The notes below the pieces were generated by a model. That model made no database searches. It was not told where the DNA came from and saw nothing but the letters and a program-made list of their open reading frames with translations. From Rhododendron vialii (Eukaryota; Streptophyta; Magnoliopsida; Ericales; Ericaceae): DNA of 64,000 bases. Shown here in pieces: positions 47,502 to 59,486 of the stretch. Position 1 is the stretch's first letter. Each line of letters opens with the position of its first letter. The stretch covers positions 5,947,001-6,011,000 of the forward strand of contig NC_080557.1 of the NCBI RefSeq assembly GCF_030253575.1. The letters are read 5' to 3'. Both the position numbers and the translations under genes were made by a program.

Positions 47502-48840
47502 GGGCTTATTTATACGGATGGTTCCCAAAGTATTTTTAAAATGTCAATTTGGTCCTTAATGTACAAATCGTGTTTATTGCATCCTCACTGTTTACAATAC
47601 GCGTTTAAATAGTCCCCGGGATTAACTCCGTTCAAATTAACCGTTAAAGACGGGGGTATTTGCGGAACTTCTTCTTAAAACAACCACCACCCCCACAAAA
47701 CTTCATTTTCAACCTCAAAACCCTAACCCTATGTTTCTCTCCTCTAGACCACCTGGTCCAGCCACACCAAATAACCATTAGTACAATTAAATATGATGAC
47801 CCATCCAATGGTAGTAAATTTATTTGGAGGGCTCATTACAAGGACATTCGGGAGAAAAGAGATAAACCCCCTGGTTTCAATTGAAGAGCAGTTTTCACAA
47901 CCATTATCTCTCTCTCCTCTCCGACTTTCCTTTCTTCCCTCACTTCCCACCCCCATCCTTCGAATACTTTTTCCTCATCCCACCCTCTGACAACCAACTC
48001 ATTGTTCTCCGACTCAAACGCCGCCGCTGCTGCTACTGCTGCCGCCACGTCATCGATCGTCGTGGTCGAATCCCAAATCGGGAGCGTTTCCTTATTCGCC
48101 ACTGAATTCTTCTTGATCAACCTCTTCCGAGGCTTTGACTTTGACTCGGATTCCTTGTAGACATCTGTCGGCAACCGGTCCTTTCGACGCCAATCGTCTT
48201 CTTCTCGTCGATGAGGTTTCAATCATTGCCTCCTTGTTGGGGTTCTAGATTGGACTGGACGTCGTTGTTGAAATCCATTAACGGCTCACCGTCTTCGTCA
48301 ACGTGCTTGAAGATTATACCAAGTCGGTTCACAGTAAGAAACCGAACCCAGAGAGAGAGAAAGAGGAGGTGAAGTGAGGGTGTTGTTGCACAGGTACATC
48401 AGTTGGTGCTTCTTGTTAGATCTGTGTATAATTACGGTGACGACGACGAAGATGATTGTTGTTCCGATGATTACTGAAATTTTTGATAACTTGAATCCGG
48501 TTTGATGATGCTCGGATCTGTTCAGTTGTGTTATTTTTTTTAATCTGTAAAATAGTTTTTCATTTTTTGAACAGCTCGTATACAGTAATTGAAAATTGGA
48601 CATTATTTGAAGTTTATTTATTTTTAATTTGCATCACTGAAGATTGAAGGGGAAAGTGGGGAATTCGGGGGATTTGACTATGATGCCCCCATTTTAGACG
48701 GCAATAGGTAACAGAGTTAGCTCCGAGGACCATTTAAACACACATTGTAAATATTGGGGATGCAATAGACGCGATTTATATAATGGGGACCAAATTGACA
48801 TTTCAAAAATACTTTGGGGACCATCCGTACAAATAAGCCC
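47502..48840. mobile_element. Mutator-like element with captured sequence (Pack-MULE-like)
   Basis: Terminal inverted repeats of about 140 bp (GGGCTTATTTATACGGATGG against GGGCTTATTTGTACGGATGG) are flanked by TCCTAAAT at 47494-47501 and 48841-48848. The block C equivalent is uninterrupted. Between the repeats lies about 1 kb of less AT-rich sequence with minus-strand frames that look like protein coding. Family assignment rests on the long TIRs; the 8-bp duplication would also fit hAT. Confidence 0.8.
47836..48330 (-). pseudogene. Captured gene fragment inside the Mutator-like element
   Basis: One minus-strand frame reads VDEDGEPLMDFNNDVQSN near 48300-48250. A second, offset frame (48222-47836) is rich in Lys/Arg then Ala and Glu (KSKPRKRLIKKN, DDVAAAVAAAAAFESENNEL). 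Further upstream, near 48480-48430, a hydrophobic segment (VIIGTTIIFVVVTVII) could be a membrane span. No family recognised. The frame break near 48215 means it is not translated as one protein. Confidence 0.45.
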
Positions 48841-48848
48841 TCCTAAAT

Positions 48849-49625
48849 GCAGTATTGTAAATATAGAATGAAATCCGGTAATGAATTACACTCACACAAA
48901 AACAAAAAACAAAAAAAAGAACACTCAACTGTAACAAATTGATAAGTTGTGATCACACACACTACAAGTTTACTTTAGATCAATGACGGCACCAGAAGTT
49001 TTTCTCGCATAAACATTAGAAAGCTTCAAATGTTACAACATACATATTAAATCTTGCTTATCAATATTATGTAAACTTGTGATTCAAGAATGGTTATGGG
49101 AGAAGTTTGGTTTATTGTTGGTAATTGGTATCTATCAGAAATAGGTTTCTACATGCACTTCTAGAACTAATATTTCCCCATACATAAGTACAAACGCACA
49201 CTTCTCAATTTTCTCCCGACAAGTTTTCATCTTTCAAAATCTTTGCATAACAACTTGATTATAATATGTCGAAGCAACAAGTATGAGCAAGTAAATTAGT
49301 AACTCCAAGTGACACAAATACAATTTCGGCATAAAGCAGATACGCCAAAGAAGACTTCCTCTACCTTCTTGGCGAGGTGACCAGAATATATGTTTTATTT
49401 TTGCTCAGTAAACCAATAAGATCAATTTGGTGTTCATTGCACCACCATATATGAAATTCCTTTCCCGAAAAAGAAATGCATGAAAAGTGTTTGCAACATT
49501 TTACAATCCCCGAATCTCGTTTGTACAATTACACTCTTTTCCTATCCTCGTAATGTCAAGCTGTGAATCTGTGTGGTGTTGTAATATTTCTTGAAACACT
49601 TAATCGACAATGAAAGAGGATCTTA
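48849..49625. repeat. Shared spacer of the duplicated block, copy B
   Basis: Matches 14800-15500 and 62940-63660, including the segments around ATCAATATTATGTAAACTTG (near 49059) and TTCTTGGCGAGGTGACCAGA (near 49366). No gene. Confidence 0.75.
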
Positions 49626-49977
49626 GAGCATCTCGATCCAATCCTCACCCATTTTATTACCCATACCCAAAATTTGAGTAAAAGCCTTAAAAATTCATCT
49701 CCAATAGTATACTCATTTGCCTACCCATTTTGAGTTCTACCCATTTTATTACCCAAATAATTTGGGGGCACTCAAACTCATACCCTTTTTTTTCGAAGCC
49801 TATTTTCATTCTTATTAATTACAAGTGTGCCACTCATTAATTACAAATGTGTCATTCAATAAAAGATTTGGGTACAAATATGAGTTCAGTATTAGAGATG
49901 CCTTACCAAAATTAAGCTTTTGACTTAAATTTCTATCCAAATTAGGGTGAAAAAAAGGGTAAGAATTGGATATGCTC
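49626..49977. mobile_element. Tourist-like (PIF/Harbinger) MITE
   Basis: Ends GAGCATCTCGATCCAATCC and (from the right) GAGCATATCCAATTCTTACC, with 3-bp target duplication TTA at 49623-49625 and 49978-49980. Absent from the equivalent sites in blocks A and C. Confidence 0.85.
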
Positions 49978-50238
49978 TTATAATTTACCGCATGTAACGA
50001 CGGAAAACTGGGTGTGAAGCATGGTATCATGTGGTACATGTGCAGTAGGTCGATGATGTAGCGAAATCAATTGAAGCAACATGCCAAAGGGGAAGTTAAC
50101 AAACCTGGGCCATTAGCTGCTTGGGTCAAAGACGAATCTTTTGTCAATCATGACTTCAGGAATGTGTGCAATGAAGCCCCAATATTTGCCTTTCCCCTTG
50201 TCACATCGTCGTTTCAGCATCGGACATTCTTCGATCCA

Positions 50239-50627
50239 CAAATTCAAAAGCGAGGGAGGCAGCCCTTGCTCCGGAAACAATGCGAGGTTGGGGCAGTCAG
50301 AGATCCACAAATCCGAAAGCGTGGGAGGCAGCCCTTGCTCTGGAAATGATGCGAGCTTGGGGCAACCAGAGATATGCAAATCCGAAAGCGAGGGAGGCAG
50401 CCCTTGCTCCGGAAACAATGCAAGCTTGGGGCAGCCAGAGATAAACAAATCCGAAAGTGAAGGAGGCAGCTAGCCCTTGCTCCGGAAACGATGCAAGCTT
50501 GGGGCAGCGAGAGATATACAAATCTGAAAGCGAGGGAGGCAGCCCTTGCTCCGGAAACGATGCGAGGTTGGGGCAGTCAAAGATCCGCAATTCCGAAAGT
50601 GAGGGAGGCAGTCTTAGCTCTGAAATG
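50239..50627 (-). repeat. 69-bp tandem leucine-rich-repeat array
   Basis: Five units of 69 bp (23 codons, reading roughly LPPSLSDLxISxCPKLASFP then EQG) have CCCTTGCTC landmarks near 50263, 50332, 50401, 50474 and 50543. The one 73-bp step is a 4-base insertion that shifts frame. Copy A has a single unit here. Each unit is one leucine-rich repeat, so in-frame expansion would lengthen the solenoid by whole turns. Confidence 0.88.
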
Positions 50628-50963
50628 GACGTGAGCTTGGGGCAAAAACCGATATGAAGTTTTTCAAGAGAGACGAGGTTTTCAAAGTCCTTGAAAGATA
50701 GCTTCTCCAGATTTGGGAATCTATCGATGTCTAGTTTGACCAGAGTGGAGGGAAACGACCACATCCCATCTTCTGGAAAGGATCAAAGGACACCCCATCA
50801 CAACTCCGAAGGGAGAGTTCTCTGAGAGAGTACAATCGGTGCAAGCCACACAGTTTACCGATGTCGACATTGTTGATGTGAAGTGAAGTTAGGTTGGTGA
50901 AGTAGGAGGAACTTCCTTCATCCAGAATGTGGGAGAGGAGTCCTGTGCCCGCAGGAAAACCAC

Positions 50964-51095
50964 TTACGAACAGCCAGTCAACTGAAGCGAGGCGGTTGTT
51001 GTTGCATGCGTGGTTTGGAAGGGGCTCGATTACGAACAGCCAGTCAACGGAAGCGAGGCGGTTGTTGTTGCATGCGTGGTTTGGAAGGGGCTCGA
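50964..51095 (-). repeat. 66-bp tandem duplication in the LRR region of copy B
   Basis: Two adjacent copies 66 bp apart encode EPLPNHACNNNRLASVDWLF. One differs from the other at two or three bases. Copy A has one copy. Confidence 0.85.
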
Positions 51096-51806
51096 GTTTC
51101 TCGCAGGTATAGATACTAAATTCCCTGAAATTGGTTGTGGGAAACCATCCTTCCGGAATGGACTCCAGATTACCACACCAATATATCGCCAGTTCACTGA
51201 GATTCTTGAGACCATTATTATTTTGCATGACATCTGGTAGGGTTTTGAGGCGCTCACAGAGACTAATCTCAACAGATTCAAGCGATGGACAATTGATCTT
51301 AATCCCCTCCTCTGCTAGTAGCGACTTTAGCTCTGCACAACTTTGAACCGTCAGTTGTTTGAGAGCGGGCGGTAGCCCACTTCCGGAACTTAAGTACGGG
51401 AGGGATGGACAGGAAACAAGGCACAGCTTCTCAAGATTATTCAGCAACGTCAAATCAGGTAGGGACACCAGCCCATCACAGTCACAAATCTGCAGCTCTT
51501 TCATCGTAGACGGCAACACAGGGAAAGAGATGAGGCGTGGACACTGGGAGATGGAAAGCTCTTGAAGAGATTTGAGGTCATCTCCTTCTTCTCCTTCGGC
51601 AAACAAGGAAATAAGTTGGGGGCAACCTTCAATAGTGAGACGTCGGAGGGCAGGCAGACGGTTTTGTAGTCTTGCCTCGTCGTCCCATAATGTTGTGAGT
51701 TCTTCGAAACCGCGGAGAGATAATTCTTGGATTCTGGTCAGCCCTTGGAAAACCCAACTGGGTAGGCATGTGTTACCCCGAATATTTTCCATTTCGAGGG
51801 AAGTCA

Positions 51807-52090
51807 GAGCATCTCCGGCCTTCACCCATATTTTCCCTCAAATTTGAGTCAAATTTTGGGTAGACGCATCTCCAACCATCAAATCCAAATTTTACACATC
51901 TCCCTCTTTCTCTCTCTCTAACTAGCCATTAGAGAAATGGGTCAAGGCAAAAGTTGTCTCAAATTTGGGAAAAAAATAGGTAAAACCCAAAATGGGGAAG
52001 GGTTTGGGTCAAAGATTGAAGAGAGATTTTTGTGATTTTTGCCCCATTTTTTAATTTGAGTCTTAAAATGGGTTAAGCCTGGAAATGCTC
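51807..52090. mobile_element. Tourist-like (PIF/Harbinger) MITE inside copy B
   Basis: Ends GAGCATCTCCGGCCTTCACC and (from the right) GAGCATTTCCAGGCTTAACC. TCA duplicated at 51804-51806 and 52091-52093. Copy A reads TTA at this site and is uninterrupted, fitting the TWA-type preference of the family. Confidence 0.85.
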
Positions 52091-53212
52091 TCAGTGAGCT
52101 CAAGAGGCTATGGCTTGAGTTTTTGAGCACTACTTGATCACCAACTTCTGAACTACCCAAGGAGTTGGCAATCGAAACATCATTTAGATGCAAGGACACG
52201 AGTGAATAAAAGTGAAGCATATTTCTCTCTTCATTCAGCTCCGTACGACTTGGGATCCACGCAACCACCAACATCGGGCACTCCTCAATATCCAGATTTC
52301 TCAACCGAGGAAGATTTCTTGGCAACTCATGCGAAAGCTTGGGACATCTTTTAATGGAGAGCTCTGATAGGAGAGCAAATGCTTGAGCTCCCTCCTCGAC
52401 TCCAAAAGGAGTCCACTCTTTCCATTCGGGCATGTCGTCAAAGGTTAAAATCTCTAGAACATGAAAAGGATTTAGGCGACCCAACCCATAGAACTCAAGT
52501 CCAACATTACCTACTGTCTTCAAACCTTGAATGTAGAGTTTTGCAAGTGAGGGTAACTGCCCCAGAGGTGGCAAAGAAGTGCATTTTTCACAATTTTGGA
52601 ACTTCAAGCAGGCCATGTTGGAGAACAAAGAATTCCCAACCCAATTTGGGAATGTGAAGCCACCGTAACCAATAATGGAAAGCTCTTTTAACTTCTTATG
52701 AGGTTCTAGCATATCAATCACTCTTGATTAAACATTTCCGTTGCGAGAATTATTCGAGATGTTACTCCACTCCATCAACAGCACATTTAAGCCTTGCTTA
52801 TCTTTCAAGTTGGCCCTAGCTCCTAGCATCTGCCACTTTCTCCAACCCTAATATGCTAAGTGTCCCTCGAAGATGAATCAAATTGCCCAGCTCAGCTATT
52901 GTAGACTCGTTGCCATTGCCAACAATGAAGTTTGATAAAGTTTGGAGACTTGTCAATTTTCCTATTTTTGGTGGCAATTCTTGTAAGGAGTTTGCACCAG
53001 TAAAGTCTAGATGACGCAAACTAATCAAGTCACTAGTATTTGCAGGCAACTCCTTAAGATTTTTACAATATCTCAAAATTAACATTTGTAGGTTATAAAG
53101 AGTGCCAATTGATTCTGGTAGCATTAAAATCAAGGCACATGAAAGGTCAAGGTACCTCACATGCTTCAAATCCCCAATCGAATTTGAAAGTTCACCTATA
53201 TGATATCTTCGC

Positions 53213-56120
53213 TGTAACGCCCCGAATTTTGGATACGTTAAATAAAACATTTTATTGAAATAAAAACTGAGTCTGGCTCTTTTATTACAACAAAAACATG
53301 AAAAGGAGTACTTTTATTACAAGCGGAAGGAAACTAAGGTTCCTAACTACAGCTCCGCTTGATCTTCCATCGCAGCTAGCTCCTCGGCTCCGAAGGCTTC
53401 CAAGGTGTAAAGCTCGCCCTGCTCATCTATGAGATCTGACATATTATACCCGTGTCGCCACCGGTATAATATGCCAGGGTCACTAAAAAGGCAACACTGT
53501 GAGCCAAAAAGCTCAATAGAACTATCCAAACCCTCTAACCCTTAACTTATGAACGTAAGAACATAATAACAACAATTCCACTTAGATCATGCATTTAGTC
53601 CAACAAGTATTCAAATCCACATTCTTTACTTGACTAACATTGTGTTCATCACTTAGACTCATCGTAGACCAAGTTATTACTTCTCTTTCCTTTTTACCCA
53701 AAAACTCCTTTTTAACTCACCCAACTTCGGTTCCACCACGCCGGTTTCCCGAGTATTCTCACAATGGTTCCGCCGCGCCGGGTTCCCATTGGCACAACAC
53801 CGCATTGGCTCCGTACCGTGGATAACCAAGCACACACCCAACCTCGGTTCCGCCGCGCCGGGTTCCCGAGTATCCTCACAATGGTTCCGCCGCGCCGGGT
53901 TCCCATTGGCATACACACACACAACTCACATAATGCACCCAAAACCGGTCATTATGTAGTTTCAAAATATTTCCTTCCTCGGATACACATTTTTATCTTC
54001 GTTAACACACCCTAGGTGCCATGTCTCTATTCTCTTGGTTTTCGTGTCACGTTACATGCATAGACTCCGTGGTGTAGGACTTTCCACATAAACAAGCATT
54101 TATAAATTTCCAAAATGAATACAACAATATTATCCAACTCTTGATCACATAACATGCTTGAATCATAATAACAACATCATGCATCTCATACATTCTTAAA
54201 CAAAGATAACCTTATCTACTTTAAACTTAATGATCAAAGTTACTTTCAAATGAACTTATTTTAGGGTTATGATACAAAACTACCTTATACTTAGGAATAG
54301 GGACAAGGAATTTCTACCGGGATGGAAGTTAAGGAAATCCTACCTTGCTTCTTGGCGGTAGTAGTCGGCTAAGAAGATTTGGTCGTCGGTTTTGGATTCC
54401 GGCGGCGTAACGGCGTCGGTTTTGCTTCGAAAGGAAAAGAGTTGTACTTTCTTTTCCTAGAAACAACTTTCTAACTAACTAAGCTACTTTAAAAGATCTA
54501 ACGGTGGTTTTGGGAGGTGGTTTGGTGGTTTCTCTCAAGAACACTCAAGAACACTAGAAAACTAGAACTTTGAAAGCAAGAACTTTTGGAATTTCTAGAG
54601 AGAAGTGAGAGCAATGGTTGAAGGTGTGAGTTTAAGCTTGGAATGAGCTTCTATTTATAGGCAAGGGCTTCTCCTCTCCCTCTCTCAACTGAATATCTCT
54701 CTCTCTCTCTACATCTTTGATTTCTTTCACTTGTCAAGCTTGATTGAAAGCTTGATGGGTGAAGTTAAGGCTTGGTTGGAAGATCAATGGCTAAATGGTA
54801 GGCTTGCATGGCTACTTTGGTCCTTGGATTTGATCTTTGGAAGATATGTTGGAAAGGGGGGAGACATGGGTACAAGATTCATGGTTTAAACAATTGGAAT
54901 TGGTACAAAGGAGGACAATGGTGGTAGATATGGAAGATATACATCTTCCAAGTTTGAAAAGATGAAGAATCACCAAGTACAAGTCCCGTCTTTCTTCTTC
55001 TTCCTTCTTTCTTCCTTCTCTCTCTCTCCCTCTCCCTCTTTCTCTCTCTCGGCCTCTCTCTCTCTCCTCTCTCACAGCTCTCTTTCTCTCCTCTCTCCTC
55101 TCTCTCTCTCTCCCATGTGCTAGCTATATACATATGTATATATATGTACAAACATGTAAGAATACAAATAAACAATAGGTACTTTTGTACAAAAGGGCAA
55201 TTTAGTCTTTAAGGGTCAAGATTCACCCTTTAAACCAATACAAAAGGTACCATACTTAATTAATAAAGTAATGTACTTTTGTACTCCCGGGAATCTTAAC
55301 AAAATATTAGTTTAATGGGATAAGTACCTTGTTTGAAAGATGAGCCTATTACCCAATGGTTAATAGAATCCCTAACGGTTATTATCTAAGGGATAATAAG
55401 GTACGAGTACTTTAAATACTAAACTAAGTTTTTGGAAAGACTACATGTCCTTTTTGAAAATACACATGTGATATATATATATATGTACTTTCCAAATAAA
55501 ATAAGAAAAGGCTTTTGTCCAATGGGTAAAGATTACCCTAATGGTTATTGTCCAATGGTCCATAGTTACTTGGGTACTTTTATTGGAAAAAATAATCAAA
55601 AGTACTTTTCAAATGTCATTTCTTTAAAAGATCAAAGTACTTGTTCAAATCTTTCAAAAATCCTTTTAATATAAAGAAATGGGTTTCTATTATCCAATGG
55701 ATAATAATTTCCCTAACATTTATCGTCCAATGGATAAAGAATAAAACTAAAACAACAAAAGAAAACAATTAAATCCTTTCTAGTCTAGGGTTCAAAAGGT
55801 TCAAAAGGTTCAAGATGGGCAAAACGGTCCATCTTTGGTTAGGGATAAGTAACTAGGTGACTTCCTAGTTTGGTTACTCCTTCAAGCCGGTTAGAAGCTA
55901 ACTAGGCTTGCTAAGTAGGGCATATAAGTCAAGAAGCGATCCTTGAGGGTCCAAAGTGCGATTAGAGTTTCTAGTCGAGAAATACGATGATAAGGCGATC
56001 GATTGTTTAAATACAAACCACAAGGAAATCAAATAAGAGAATCAACGAGCAATTAAGAGAAATTAAGAAATTTCAAATAACAACGAGATTTTTATTGAAC
56101 GAAAAATCGGAGTTGTTACA
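53213..56120 (-). mobile_element. 2.9-kb TG...CA insertion, probable solo LTR, in copy B
   Basis: TSD TTCGC at 53208-53212 and 56121-56125 splits the first leucine-rich repeats of copy B. The plus end is TGTAACGCCCCGAATTTTGG and the reverse complement of the other end is TGTAACAACTCCGATTTTTC, so the termini are imperfect inverted repeats. No coding frame. A minus-strand TATAAATA at 54652-54659 suggests minus orientation. The interior has repeats of CCGCCGCGCCGGGTTCCC near 53770-53910 and a CT-rich tract near 55005-55115. The 5-bp duplication and TG/CA ends favour an LTR; the inverted ends leave another origin open. Confidence 0.75.
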
Positions 56121-57888
56121 TTCGCAAACTAAGCACACGTAAACATTTGAGACCCGGCAACAAACGGAGGGGAACATCGCTTGTCAAGTAGGACACATCT
56201 TGATACCTAGACCCACATGGTAAAAAAGTCTGCAAATTTTTGGCTTTCTTAAAGGCTTTAAACTTCATTATGCCATCACGATCCCCGCGTGTGTAGGATG
56301 AATGTCGAGCCTTACTGATACTTTCATCTCCCTCATTCTCTTTCAACTTATCCTCCAGCCTAAAACAAGTTTTTCTTGCAAAAAATTGAGCCAAATCATT
56401 GATGTGGTCATGCATAACAAAGAGTTCAGTACTACGTGATGGTTGAAAAAATGACCTCGATACCAATTCTTGGAAGTACTCGCACCCAAGATCTTCCAAT
56501 TTCTTTTGTCCTATTTGCTTTGGAATTAAGCCTTCTGCCATCCACAAGAAAACTAGTTCCTCCTCCTCAAATTCGTAGTCCTTTGGCAATATCGAACAAT
56601 ATGCAAAACACTTCTTCAAATGCGAAGGGAGGTGATAGTAACTTAATCTCAAAGCCAGAAGAATGTGACTTCTCTCTTCTGATAACTCCCATATTTTACT
56701 GTTCAATATTCCTTCCCATTCATCCTCAGTCAGTTTACACCATAGAAGGCCACCGAGTGTTCTAGCAGCCAAAGGCAAGCCTTTACATTTTTTGATAATT
56801 TTTTGACCAATTGAAACCAAATTTGGATTTGCATCCATACTTCTATCCTCAAATGCATGTTGTGCAAACACTGACCAACAATCATCTTCGAATAGTTCTG
56901 CTACGAAATGATATTAATTTTGTTCCAGCCATGATAAATGCAACATCCCAACTTCGTGTTGTTACAATGACTTTACTTCCTAGGGCTCCATCATTGAAAG
57001 GACTCTTTAAACTGCTCCAGACAGTGTGGTCTTCATTCCAGACATCATCAAAAACTTTTTCCCAGCCAAATCCTTTTTTAGCTCAACTTGAACTTGATCC
57101 AAGGATTTAAAATCGTAGGTCCTCGAAGTGACAGACTCCAGAATTGATTTTGTCACTCCTACAACGTCAAACACTTCTGATACACAGACCCATGCTTTCA
57201 TCTCAAAATGCTTGTCCACCATCTCATCGTTGTAGACCATTTGAGCAAGGGTGGTCTTGCCGACCCCACCCATACCCACAATTGGGACTACACCAACTTT
57301 GTTACTACCAGATTGATCACTTAAAAGCAACTCTATTATCGCCTTTTTATCATTATCCCTACCATATAAACCAGGTTCAATTATCAAAGATGATGTTGGT
57401 TGTCTTTGTGAAGCTTTACCAGACCCCCCTGCAGCAATGTTTTTCAAGCCAAGCCCCTTCCTTCGATCAAAAAGGTCTTGCATCCTTGCAGTGATCTCAT
57501 CCATCTTGGAACTGATTCTAAAATCAGACACTAGAGTGCTTGGGTTGAAACGTTTGCAGCAATTAGGTATGAGTTTACGTACCTTGCTGGTGCTAGCTCG
57601 AGGCTCTTCCATCACCTTCCGTCGCAAAGCTTCAGTTGCAAACTCGTCCAGTACGTCATCCATATCATAGCTCAAGTCCTCAAGATCCTCCAGCCACAAA
57701 TTAACACCCCGATCAGTGACTTGTTTCTCCTCAGCATCTGCAACCACCACCTCAACTTGTTCCAACATCCTCTTCCATTTCAGAAGCAGAGTATGAATCC
57801 GCTCCTTACGTGCTAAGTTCCAGAGATCGCCAGATGCGAACTTCTCAAATAGCACATCAATGAAAGCACTAAGAAAAATTTCAGCCAT

Positions 57889-58999
57889 TTTTTTTTTTTG
57901 CTCTGTGGAAAAGGTAGTTTTGTTGCACAGAGAAACCAAAGGCTGGTAATGGTATGCGTGAATGCTGGCAGGCCTTCCCAAGTGTAGTTTTGTTCCCAAA
58001 GAAATCTGCTTTTCTTTTTCTTCGGGTAAATTAATCTGCTTTTCTTTTCCTTTGGGCAAATTAATCTGCTTTTCTTTGTCGGTGAGAAAAGCATAATGCA
58101 GGGGCCCTTCTCCTTGGGGGCCGGAAAAATTTTACATGATGTATATGGGTCCCAATAACATGCGGTTCTAAAAGAAAATAGATAGAAACAATTCACTACA
58201 ATGCCAAGAGCAAATTTTTTTTTGCCGATAAAAAAAACTTATTCTGTTTATGGATCACCAAGAGCAACTTGAGTCTAGAGTCTAGACCAGTAGATCAAGT
58301 GCTTCGCAGCGGGCATGATCCTCTCCACCTCCCTCGTCGTCGCGATCGTCGTTGCCAACTACCTCTTCGTCCAGAACGTATTCTATCTCTCTCTAGATTT
58401 CTCCATTCGCGCGTAGTTTGAAATCTGAATGATTTTCAGTGCGATCGTATTCTTCAATGACAAGATTGCAATTTTAGACAAATATCGAAACTTGCTTTTT
58501 GCGTTTTTTTCCTTAGGAGACCAAGTCCGTTTCAACCCGCCTATTATTGATCCATATTTGACCCTCCCATGTTCAACTCATGACCCGTTTCAATCTACAC
58601 AAACCCGTCCATTTGCCACCTCTAGTTAATTGTTATAGAAAAACTGTTATTAAAAATTACTTCTTAAGTTTCGTCCGCTCAACATTTTTGTTATTCTTAC
58701 ACTTGCTCATCTAGTTTGTTATCGAAAATTGTCCTTTTTATGTATCAATAAAAATTTAACATGAACCTGTTTGTTAGTCGGACTAGCTTTGGGGATTAAA
58801 TAGGAACGATGGATAAAAGAATGATATGGTATAGAAGGGGAAATTAATTGAGGAGAGGAGATTATCTTATAGTACTTAGTTTGGTTGGCAGTTTGTATGA
58901 TGAAAAAGGATAAGTACAAGTTATTTTTTGCCCTTCAAAAATTCCTTTTTACAAAAGTTTGAAGGTGGGGAAGGATAATTGGGTAGAGATTAAATTCTT
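57889..58999. other. 5' flank of resistance gene copy B
   Basis: No confident gene. Three copies of AATCTGCTTTTCTTT spaced about 30 bp occur at 58006-58080. GCAGGGGCCCTTCTCCTTGG near 58097 is shared with the flank of copy A. At about 58313-58378 an open segment reads MILSTSLVVAIVVANYLFVQ, a hydrophobic signal-anchor-like sequence followed by a possible GTATTC donor; I do not recognise it. Confidence 0.4.
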
Positions 59000-59000
59000 T

Positions 59001-59400
59001 CGACCAGTGGTTGAAAATTCCACTTTTTCACCATCGTCTTTTTCAGTCTTATCGTGTGTTTATTGTTGATTTGAACTATTCATCTCGTAGACCCCATATA
59101 GTAGTGTAATCACGCAAAAAATAAACTTGATCGGACCTCGATAGTAATATCAAAAATTGAATTTTGTTTTGAAAAATAGACAGTTTATCTTTACTATTAT
59201 TTACAGAATCGGATCGTCCATTTTATAATCAAAATTCAAATTTTGATATATCTATCGACTTCCGATCAAGCTGATTTTTTGCATGACAATAGTATATTGT
59301 GGGTCTTAAAATATGAACAGTTCAGATTACAACAATAGACGGTCGAAGGAACCCACAATAGGCGGTGGTGAAAAAGTGGGGTTTTACACCGGCGGTGGAT
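59001..59400. mobile_element. Hairpin MITE-like element (approximate ends)
   Basis: CCACTTTTTCACCATCG near 59030 and CGGTGGTGAAAAAGTGG near 59363 are inverted copies. The interior is also inverted (CGCAAAAAATAAACTTGATCGG against CCGATCAAGCTGATTTTTTGC). Outer limits and target duplication are uncertain. Confidence 0.55.
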
Positions 59401-59486
59401 AGAATTTATTCTCAATTGGGTAAGCGGGGAAGGAAGACTATTCATGGACTTGGTTGAGGGTGGCATAAATAGTCTCGCTCCAGAGG

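Larger units (their letters stand above)
50113..57888 (-). pseudogene. CC-NBS-LRR disease resistance pseudogene (copy B)
   Basis: Same start (MAEIFLSAF, 57888) and domain order as copy A: coiled coil, P-loop GMGGVGKTT, RNBS-A, GLPLA, CFAYCSILPKDYEF, VMHDHINDL, leucine-rich repeats, tail EVMIDKRFVFDPSS. Lesions in order: a 10-bp deletion near 57047 that removes part of kinase-2; indels near 56910; a 2908-bp insertion at 53213; indels near 52820; TAA at 52730-52728 where copy A has a Glu codon; a Tourist MITE at 51807; a frame change near 50780; and a 4-bp insertion near 50471. The 3' end carries five 69-bp leucine-rich repeat units where copy A has one. It cannot encode a receptor. Confidence 0.93.

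Noticed and set aside
53677-54015. Arg/Gly/Pro-rich small ORFs near 53.7-54.0 kb
   Set aside because: They arise from CCGCCGCGCCGGGTTCCC repeats inside the TG...CA insertion, so they are repeat translation rather than protein genes.
54812-55175. Glu/Arg-rich minus-strand ORFs
   Set aside because: Translation of a CT-rich microsatellite.
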